The position numbers and the translations under genes are program-made. DNA of 7,471 nucleotides from Chitinophagaceae bacterium (GTDB taxonomy: Bacteria; Bacteroidota; Bacteroidia; Chitinophagales; Chitinophagaceae), in NCBI GenBank assembly GCA_019747455.1, contig JAIEQT010000203.1, positions 1 through 7,471 on the forward strand. The letters run 5' to 3'. Of this stretch, positions 1-4,819 are shown piece by piece; position 1 is the first letter of the stretch, and every line of letters begins with the position of its first letter. The notes beneath the pieces were generated by a model, which saw nothing but the letters and a program-made list of their open reading frames with translations, was not told the origin of the DNA and ran no database searches.

Positions 1-369
1 GGCATGTACCATTTTCTTTTGATTTTGGGTACGTGCGCGAACAGTTTTACCGTTGGGGCCAAATACTAAAATATCATTTGGGTTTCGATCTACAAAATTG
101 TCCACCACTTCCGCATCATCACCTCCCAGTATCTGCTCGAAATAGTTTTCGCTGAGATGACCATTTCGTTGCAGGTACTGAACTATAAGATCAATTTTTT
201 CACGAGCTGTTTCAATCTGTTCGGGGGCACCACTTAGTTTCAACTGGGTTCCTCGCGAGAGAATTTTCAAAAGCGGGAATTTCTTTTTTAGTAAATCTAA
301 CTTTCCGTTGTTTACGCCAAAAAACTCGATAGGATTAACGGTTTCGAGGCTGATGATGGTCTCTGTCAA
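1..369 (-). CDS. phoH: PhoH-family ATPase, N-terminal part (runs off the left edge)
   Basis: These are the first 123 codons of a PhoH-like protein, a cytoplasmic P-loop ATPase family linked to RNA metabolism and phosphate or stress responses; the exact role in Bacteroidota is unsettled. The visible part is the conserved N-terminal region: ETVNPIEFFGVNNGK (residues 9-23), LKILSRGTQLKLSGAPEQ (34-51), NGHLSENYFEQILGGDD (69-85) and NPNDILVFGPNGKTVRAR (96-113). The Walker A loop expected shortly after the last visible residue (123) lies outside the window, so catalytic residues cannot be checked. The start is taken as TTG at 369-367: an in-frame TAA lies eight codons upstream, no ATG or GTG lies between, and LTETIISLETVNPIEFF matches the usual beginning of Bacteroidota PhoH proteins as I remember them. 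A promoter-like TACATTTG lies 53 bases upstream. The gene is on the same strand as rpe but 160 bp away, so it is probably a separate unit. Confidence 0.9.
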   Translation of the reverse strand, partial: MTETIISLETVNPIEFFGVNNGKLDLLKKKFPLLKILSRGTQLKLSGAPEQIETAREKIDLIVQYLQRNGHLSENYFEQILGGDDAEVVDNFVDRNPNDILVFGPNGKTVRARTQNQKKMVHA

Positions 370-422
370 TCTGCTTCTATTTAGTAGTTTTTAAAGAATG
401 GATTCTTACTAACCTTCCTTCT

Positions 423-430
423 CAAATGTA
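423..430 (-). promoter_or_regulatory. Candidate -7 box (TACATTTG) for phoH
   Basis: On the minus strand this reads TACATTTG, a full match to the Bacteroidota -7 consensus TAnnTTTG. It lies 53 bases before the TTG start of phoH. The -33 element is poor: TTAGG sits 20 bases upstream where TTTG is expected. The same octamer occurs in two other spacers of the window, each time oriented toward a gene. Confidence 0.45.
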
Positions 431-480
431 ATTCTTAATGAAGCACATTTCCTAATGATTCTTATACACAGGTGTGGAAA

Positions 481-527
481 GAAAGGGGATAGGTGAAAGG
501 TAGTAGTTGATAGGTGTAGGTAGAAAG
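481..527. repeat. Degenerate heptamer repeat after rpe
   Basis: The 3' flank of rpe is purine-rich on the plus strand and has a seven-base phase: GAAAGGG, GATAGGT, GAAAGGT, AGTAGTT, GATAGGT, GTAGGTA, GAAAG. GATAGGTG occurs at 488-495 and again at 509-516, exactly 21 bases apart. On the transcribed (minus) strand this gives a G-free, C/T/A-rich 3' untranslated stretch with no hairpin. It resembles two other heptad-phased segments in the window. Confidence 0.5.
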
Positions 528-529
528 AA

Positions 530-1177
530 TTATATAGCTTTTAATCTTGCTATTGTTTCTATAGGATCCGATGATTTGAATACGGTATTTCCGGCTACTA
601 AAACATCAGCGCCCGCAGCTGCAATATCTGGTGCATTTTCAATGGTAACACCTCCATCAATTTCAATCAGCGCAGCACTATTCGTATTGATGATCATTTC
701 TTTTAAAGCTACAATTTTATGCAGTGTTTGTGGAATGAATGTTTGTCCACCAAAACCTGGGTTTACACTCATCAAACAAACCAAATCAATATCCTGAATA
801 ATATCTCCCAATAAGGAAATGGAAGTATGCGGATTAACAGCCACACCCGCTTTCATACCTAATGATTTTATCTGCTGAATATTTCTATGTAAATGGGTAC
901 AAGCTTCTATATGTACCGTTAATATATCGGCCCCTGCTTCTTTAAATGCCGTGGCATAATTGCCCGGTTCTTCAATCATTAAATGTACATCGCAAACTTT
1001 AGTAGTGGCTTTACGAATATGTGCAATAACAGGAATACCAAAACTAATATTAGGTACAAATCGTCCATCCATTACATCTAAATGAAACCAATCGGCCTTG
1101 CTATTATTGAGCATGGTACAATCGCGTTCCAGATTTAAAAAATCGGCACTTAATAAGGAGGGGGCTATGATGGGCAT
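530..1177 (-). CDS. rpe: Ribulose-phosphate 3-epimerase
   Basis: This cytoplasmic enzyme interconverts D-ribulose 5-phosphate and D-xylulose 5-phosphate in the pentose phosphate pathway. The 215-residue length is normal for this single-domain TIM barrel. The family signatures are intact: IAPSLLSADF (4-13), FHLDVMDGRFVPNISFG (31-47), VHLMIEEP (64-71), MSVNPGFGGQTFIP (136-149), IEIDGGV (171-177) and the phosphate-binding AGADVLVAGNTVF (188-200). The expected metal ligands are present as H32, D34, H65 and D174, with D34 and D174 as the acid/base pair. ATG at 1177 is the natural start because the protein begins MPIIAPSLLSADF, as in homologues. It lies 6 bp after the stop of the TPR lipoprotein gene, so the two are probably co-transcribed. 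There is no recognisable Shine-Dalgarno sequence, as is usual in this phylum. The TPR neighbour does not suggest a shared pathway. Confidence 0.97.
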   Translation of the reverse strand: MPIIAPSLLSADFLNLERDCTMLNNSKADWFHLDVMDGRFVPNISFGIPVIAHIRKATTKVCDVHLMIEEPGNYATAFKEAGADILTVHIEACTHLHRNIQQIKSLGMKAGVAVNPHTSISLLGDIIQDIDLVCLMSVNPGFGGQTFIPQTLHKIVALKEMIINTNSAALIEIDGGVTIENAPDIAAAGADVLVAGNTVFKSSDPIETIARLKAI

Positions 1178-1183
1178 GATATC

Positions 1184-1879
1184 TTATTTCAATTTTTGTA
1201 AGGCAATCGCAGCTTCTTTAATACTGGTATCAAATCTTAGTGCTTGCTCATAATGCAAAATAGCTTCTTCTTTTTTCCCCATCGCTTCATTACATTTAGC
1301 TACCCAATAATAAGCATCTGCATACTGCGGATTCAATGAAATGATGGTAGCAAAGATAGTTGCTGCCTGCTGATAATTTTTATTATCATACAAAATAAAT
1401 CCCTTTTCCATATAAGCTTCATAATATCGATAATCAGCGCGTATACATGAATCAAGGGCTGCCATGGCGATGGCTGTATTACCTATTCTACTGTAATATA
1501 CACCTCTGATAAAATGTACATGTGGCTCGATGCTTTTGGATGGAAATAATTTTGTGGTATTTGCAGTGATATTGAGCACTCTCGCGTCTTTTCTTTCTGC
1601 CATCAAATTGGCCAGTGATAACATAGCTTCCGGGGTAGGGTATACCCTGTTGGCTTCAATATAAAACCCTATGGCCCCAGTTGTATCTTTTATTTGCTCT
1701 GCCAGCTTTGCCCTTCTCACCCATAAATCCTGGTTATTACTATCTGTTAACAGCGCTTTATCCATAGCCATAGCCGCTTGGGCCAAACTGTCTTTTTCGG
1801 TAGCAATCTTCACCGAGGGGCTATTACAACTGGTAATGCCCAAAGAGGCCACAAGCATAATTCCTATATACCCTTTCAT
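1184..1879 (-). CDS. TPR-repeat lipoprotein
   Basis: This 231-residue protein is predicted to be secreted and lipid-anchored. The N-terminus MKGYIGIMLVASLGITSC is a lipoprotein signal: a hydrophobic stretch, then a lipobox (I-T-S-C) with the lipidated cysteine at C18. The rest is alpha-helical with tetratricopeptide repeats. The clearest lie at about 51-84, 119-152, 153-186 and 187-220; the last two have the classic pattern (AYMEKGFILYDNKNYQQAA and AYYWVAKCNEAMGKKEEA). A weaker repeat fills about 85-118. TPR arrays bind other proteins, so an envelope scaffolding or assembly role is likely, but no specific partner can be named. It is the first gene of a two-gene unit with rpe. A TATTTTTG box ends only 4 bases before the ATG, so the mRNA may be nearly leaderless. 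No catalytic domain is visible. Confidence 0.88.
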   Translation of the reverse strand: MKGYIGIMLVASLGITSCNSPSVKIATEKDSLAQAAMAMDKALLTDSNNQDLWVRRAKLAEQIKDTTGAIGFYIEANRVYPTPEAMLSLANLMAERKDARVLNITANTTKLFPSKSIEPHVHFIRGVYYSRIGNTAIAMAALDSCIRADYRYYEAYMEKGFILYDNKNYQQAATIFATIISLNPQYADAYYWVAKCNEAMGKKEEAILHYEQALRFDTSIKEAAIALQKLK

Positions 1880-1883
1880 AAAA

Positions 1884-1891
1884 CAAAAATA
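1884..1891 (-). promoter_or_regulatory. Candidate -7 box (TATTTTTG) for the TPR lipoprotein-rpe unit
   Basis: The minus strand reads TATTTTTG, matching TAnnTTTG, and only four T residues separate it from the ATG at 1879. If used, transcription would begin at or near the start codon, giving a leaderless message. No good -33 TTTG is seen about 20 bases upstream, so this is tentative. Confidence 0.3.
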
Positions 1892-1944
1892 GCTTATCTG
1901 TTGCGCTATGGTAAAAAGCTGGTAAAAGATTTTGTATATGGCTG

Positions 1945-1952
1945 TACATTTG
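1945..1952 (+). promoter_or_regulatory. Candidate -7 box (TACATTTG) for the PD40 gene
   Basis: TACATTTG fully matches the Bacteroidota -7 consensus and ends 19 bases before the ATG at 1972. The expected -33 TTTG is not clear; GCTGG is at about the right distance. The position in a 92-bp spacer between divergently transcribed genes supports a promoter. No Shine-Dalgarno sequence precedes the ATG. Confidence 0.45.
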
Positions 1953-1971
1953 CAGCCTATTTAACTTTTTT

Positions 1972-3057
1972 ATGACGAAAACAACACTCTATCTGTTAGG
2001 CTTGATCTTCTCTGTTTCTGTTAAGGCACAGCCTAAAGTGGCTGCGGGAGATTCTTTATTATTCGAAGGAGAGAAGCATTTTAAAAATATTCAGCAGCTA
2101 ACTTTTGGTGGCGATAATGCAGAAGCTTATTGGAGTTATGACAGTAAGTATTTAATTTTTCAGAGAACAAATCCTAAGGAAGGGTTGAACTGTGATCAAA
2201 TTTTTATAGGGAAAGTACCCGAAAAAATAGGAGAGCCCTTTACATATAAGATGATAAGTTCTGGGAAAGGAAGAACAACCTGTGCCTACTTCTTACCCGA
2301 TAACAAACATATTATTTATGCCTCTACGCATGAGGGAAGTGCTGATTGTCCGCCTGTACCGGATCGTGCCAAATATGGTAATAAATACATCTGGCCTTTG
2401 TATGATAGCTACGATATATATATGGCTGATCGCAATACCGGAAAAATTGTAAAGAAACTTACCACTGCAAAAGGATATGACGCAGAAGCTACTTTATCCT
2501 ATGATGGTAAAAGAATGATTTATTGTAGTGATAAGGAGGGCGATTTGGAATTGTATGTAATGGATTTAGTAAGTGGTAAAGAAAAGCGTGTAACGAATGC
2601 ATTAGGTTATGATGGGGGTGCTTGGTTTTCTCCTGATGGTAAAAAAATTGTATGGCGTGCGAGTAGACCAAAAACGGAGGCGGAGATAAAGGAATACAAA
2701 GATTTATTAAAGGAAGGTATGGTGGCACCAACCAATATGGAAGTATGGGTGGCTAATGCTGATGGAAGCGACGCAAAACAAGTTACTGCTTTAGGACAAG
2801 CCAATTGGGCGCCCAACTTTACAGCAGATAGTAAGCGTATTATTTTTTGTAGTAATCATGAGTTTAAAAGAGGCTTCCCTTTTAACATGTATTTGATCAA
2901 CCTCGATGGCAGCAATATGCAAAAGATCAGCCGTGATAAAGGTTTTGACGCGTTCCCCATGATAAGTCCTAACGGGAAGAAAATTGTATTTGCCTCCAAC
3001 AGAAATAATGGTGGAACGAGAGATACAAATTTGTTTGTGGCGGATTGGGTGGAATAG
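1972..3057 (+). CDS. Exported PD40/TolB-like beta-propeller protein
   Basis: This 361-residue protein is predicted to be secreted to the periplasm. The N-terminus MTKTTLYLLGLIFSVSVKAQ is a type I signal peptide with likely cleavage after A19 (VKA/Q). The remainder consists of PD40-type blades, seen as repeated (A/S)xDGKxIxF-type strands: YWSYDSKYLIFQ (53-64), YFLPDNKHIIYAS (106-118), TLSYDGKRMIYCS (174-186), WFSPDGKKIVWRA (218-230), NFTADSKRIIFCS (282-294) and MISPNGKKIVFAS (330-342), suggesting about six blades. A conserved-looking insert, CPPVPDRAKYGNKYIWPLY (126-144), follows blade 2. Such proteins are often annotated as Tol biopolymer transporter or WD40-like, but no Tol partner gene is nearby, so a transport role should not be assumed. 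They usually serve as binding platforms; the ligand is unknown. It has no protease domain, which some longer PD40 proteins carry. Its stop codon lies in the first unit of a heptamer repeat. Confidence 0.88.
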   Translation: MTKTTLYLLGLIFSVSVKAQPKVAAGDSLLFEGEKHFKNIQQLTFGGDNAEAYWSYDSKYLIFQRTNPKEGLNCDQIFIGKVPEKIGEPFTYKMISSGKGRTTCAYFLPDNKHIIYASTHEGSADCPPVPDRAKYGNKYIWPLYDSYDIYMADRNTGKIVKKLTTAKGYDAEATLSYDGKRMIYCSDKEGDLELYVMDLVSGKEKRVTNALGYDGGAWFSPDGKKIVWRASRPKTEAEIKEYKDLLKEGMVAPTNMEVWVANADGSDAKQVTALGQANWAPNFTADSKRIIFCSNHEFKRGFPFNMYLINLDGSNMQKISRDKGFDAFPMISPNGKKIVFASNRNNGGTRDTNLFVADWVE

Positions 3058-3095
3058 ACAATAGACGATAGACGATGGACGATGGACGATGGGGG
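3054..3095. repeat. Heptanucleotide tandem repeat, six units
   Basis: Six consecutive seven-base units are visible: ATAGACA, ATAGACG, ATAGACG, ATGGACG, ATGGACG, ATGGGGG. The TAG stop of the PD40 gene (3055-3057) lies within the first unit. Because the period is seven and not a multiple of three, gain or loss of units downstream would not alter the protein. No dyad symmetry is present, so it is not a simple terminator hairpin. Confidence 0.85.
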
Positions 3096-3134
3096 ATACT
3101 GGTTGTGCGTTACGAGATTAATTTCATCTGTTTT

Positions 3135-3169
3135 ACTCGTATCCCTTATCTCGGAACTCGTATCTTTGA
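3135..3169. repeat. Second heptad-phased repeat in the 3058-3181 spacer
   Basis: The run reads ACTCGTA, TCCCTTA, TCTCGGA, ACTCGTA, TCTTTGA. ACTCGTATC is exact at 3135-3143 and 3156-3164, 21 bases (three heptads) apart. An inverted copy, TACGAG at 3111-3116, could pair with CTCGTA at 3136-3141 or 3157-3162. The sequence differs from the ATAGACG repeat upstream but keeps the same period. Confidence 0.5.
3161..3168 (+). promoter_or_regulatory. Candidate -7 box (TATCTTTG) for the membrane protein gene
   Basis: TATCTTTG matches TAnnTTTG and ends 13 bases before the ATG at 3182. It straddles the last two units of the heptad repeat, so the repeat itself would supply the box. A TTTT at 3131-3134 is too far upstream to be a standard -33 element, so the call is weak. 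Confidence 0.33.
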
Positions 3170-3181
3170 AAAAATTCAATT

Positions 3182-3652
3182 ATGCAACTCGGACTACTTC
3201 ATCTTCATAACTTACTACGTTGGATTATATTGATTCTTTTACTAGTGTCTACATACAAAGCCTATACCGGTTGGAAAGCGGGTGGCGAATTTAAAGCCGC
3301 AGATAAGAAAATTTGGTTATTTACCATGATCTCAGCCCATATTACCTTGCTTTTGGGTTTATATCAGGTTGCATTTGGAAGATATGGCATTTTCACGTCT
3401 GCCTTACCGGAAGGTACTTCATTCATGAAAGATAAATTCTTTCGTTTCTATTGGCTAGAGCATCCTTTATTGATGATCGTAGCGATTACGCTTATTACCA
3501 TGGGGCATGCTGCTGCCAAGAAAAATATTCCTGCAACAGAAAAGTATAAAAAAGCTTTTTACTTTTTTGTTATTGCGTTAGTAGCTATACTCGCGGCAGT
3601 ACCTTGGCCTTTCCGTGACATTGTTGGCCGACCTTTATTGCCGGGCATGTAA
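3182..3652 (+). CDS. Four-helix membrane protein, possibly cytochrome b-like
   Basis: This 156-residue protein has four likely transmembrane helices at about 8-27, 45-66, 92-111 and 125-142 and no cleavable signal. Histidines lie at or near helix ends (H7, H9, H53, H94, H109), in LLHLHNLLRW, ISAHITLLLGLYQ and WLEHPLLMIVAITLITMGH. Paired histidines on different helices are how small b-type cytochromes hold heme, and I recall relatives in Bacteroidota annotated as cytochrome B or hypothetical, so heme binding is plausible but unproven. The C-terminus PWPFRDIVGRPLLPGM is distinctive and resembles that group. A role in inner-membrane electron transfer is an inference; no redox partner lies nearby. 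It appears to be transcribed alone, from a box at 3161-3168, and its TAA directly abuts the stop of the convergent aminotransferase gene. Confidence 0.8.
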   Translation: MQLGLLHLHNLLRWIILILLLVSTYKAYTGWKAGGEFKAADKKIWLFTMISAHITLLLGLYQVAFGRYGIFTSALPEGTSFMKDKFFRFYWLEHPLLMIVAITLITMGHAAAKKNIPATEKYKKAFYFFVIALVAILAAVPWPFRDIVGRPLLPGM

Positions 3653-4786
3653 TTATCCTTTCCAGGTTTCTTTCATTACGGAAATAAACTGTTGCATTTC
3701 TTCTAGTGTACCTACACTGGCTCGTGCCCATTTCTCACCATAGTAGGTATCGGAACGGAGGAAGATATTTTTCTTCAGCATATCTTCAGCAAAGTTACCG
3801 GCATAATTTCCCAAGGGGAAAAATAGGAAATTCGTATAGGAAGGGATACAATTAATACCAAGTTTTTTAAGCTCGTTGTATCCATACGTGCGTGCTATTT
3901 CGTTTTTAGCGATACTCATTTTTTGATGTGCTTTATCTTTCATGCTCGCTTGTGCAGCCGTCATCGATAGAACGCTCATGCCAAATTGGGCACGCGCAAA
4001 ATAATTATCCTCTAAAGCTTTTATATAAGTAGGATTACCAATAACAAAGCCAACCCGTAGCCCCGCCATGGCATGTACTTTGGAAAAAGTATTAACAACA
4101 ATAATATTTGGATTTTTGTCTATTAAGCCAACCATCGATTCGTTATCTGGAGCTTCTAAGAAATCGATATAAGCCTCATCAATTACTACCACCGCTTTTT
4201 TAGAGGCTTCTATGCAAAATGATTTCAAGGCATCGGGTTTTAACATGGTGCTAGATGGATTGGCAGGGTTGCAAACATACACCAGCGCTGTTTCGCTATT
4301 AATAGCAGCCAGCATAGCCCCCAAATCATGTTTTTTATCGGCAGTAAGTGGCACTTCTATTACTTTAGTACCCATTTTTTTTGCAGTAGTAGGTAAAATA
4401 CCAAAAGTGGGGAAAGCTGTTACCAAGTTCCCTTTGCTGAAATGCCTGGGTAATAATCCTAATGCTTCGCCAGAACCTGGTGTTAGTAATACTTGTTTTA
4501 CATCCACCTTATGCAAATCAGCAATTTCTTTTTTGAGTGTTTGTAAAGAAGCGATATTATACTGATACCGATTGGCTTCTCCCAATAAGTTCATAATAGC
4601 TTCTTTAGCTAAAGGAGCTATACCATAGGGGTTTTCATTAGAGCTTAAATTTACTAAACCGGATGCTGCGCCGTAACTTTTTAAAACGCCCTCTTCGTTA
4701 CCCATAGTAGGTACACGTACACCTAAACCGATAGCGGCCAATGAACTATATTTAAGCCAGTTTCTGCGATTGATGGGAGCTTGCAT
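3653..4786 (-). CDS. Tat-signal PLP aminotransferase, histidinol-phosphate aminotransferase family
   Basis: This 377-residue class I/II (fold type I) aminotransferase resembles HisC. Motifs visible: NLSSNENPYG (46-55), TPGSGEAL (102-109), CNPANPSS (172-179), VVIDEAYIDF (200-209) with D203 for the PLP pyridine nitrogen, NTFSKVHAMAGLRVGF (232-247) with K236 as the Schiff-base lysine, and WARASVGT (353-360) with R355 as the likely substrate-carboxylate arginine. Unusually, the N-terminus has a twin-arginine pattern, INRRNWLKYSSLAAIGLG (5-22), so the folded, PLP-loaded enzyme may be exported; no obvious cleavage site follows. No his genes are nearby, so histidine synthesis is doubtful and the substrate is unknown. 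The gene lies 33 bp after the hybrid kinase gene on the same strand, with no TAnnTTTG box in that gap, so it is probably the last gene of that operon. I leave the symbol empty because hisC would overstate the function. Confidence 0.88.
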   Translation of the reverse strand: MQAPINRRNWLKYSSLAAIGLGVRVPTMGNEEGVLKSYGAASGLVNLSSNENPYGIAPLAKEAIMNLLGEANRYQYNIASLQTLKKEIADLHKVDVKQVLLTPGSGEALGLLPRHFSKGNLVTAFPTFGILPTTAKKMGTKVIEVPLTADKKHDLGAMLAAINSETALVYVCNPANPSSTMLKPDALKSFCIEASKKAVVVIDEAYIDFLEAPDNESMVGLIDKNPNIIVVNTFSKVHAMAGLRVGFVIGNPTYIKALEDNYFARAQFGMSVLSMTAAQASMKDKAHQKMSIAKNEIARTYGYNELKKLGINCIPSYTNFLFFPLGNYAGNFAEDMLKKNIFLRSDTYYGEKWARASVGTLEEMQQFISVMKETWKG

Positions 4787-4819
4787 AAGCGTTAATTTCC
4801 CAGTAAAATACAGAATATT

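Noticed and set aside
465..478. CACAGGTGTG-type dyad in the phoH-rpe spacer
   Set aside because: The arms are four bases with a two-base loop; too short to be a terminator or a supported operator.
507..797. Plus-strand open frame of 96 codons
   Set aside because: Antisense to the 3' end of rpe, which is fully conserved; the translation looks like no family.
1671..1975. Two plus-strand open frames over the TPR lipoprotein start and the divergent spacer
   Set aside because: They are antisense to the lipobox and first TPR of a convincing gene and end around the PD40 start.
2489..2816. Minus-strand open frames rich in His, Pro and Tyr
   Set aside because: Antisense shadows of the PD40 blades; the composition reflects the complement of Asp/Gly-rich codons.
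2856..3179. Minus-strand open frame of 107 codons with a repeated Ser-Ser-Ile-Val-type segment
   Set aside because: The repeated peptide is just the heptamer DNA repeat translated, and the rest is antisense to the PD40 C-terminus.
3658..3667. CCTTTCCAGG as a terminator hairpin at the convergent gene ends
   Set aside because: Only three base pairs in the stem and no U-run.
4212..4565. Plus-strand open frame of 117 codons
   Set aside because: Antisense to the catalytic core of the aminotransferase.
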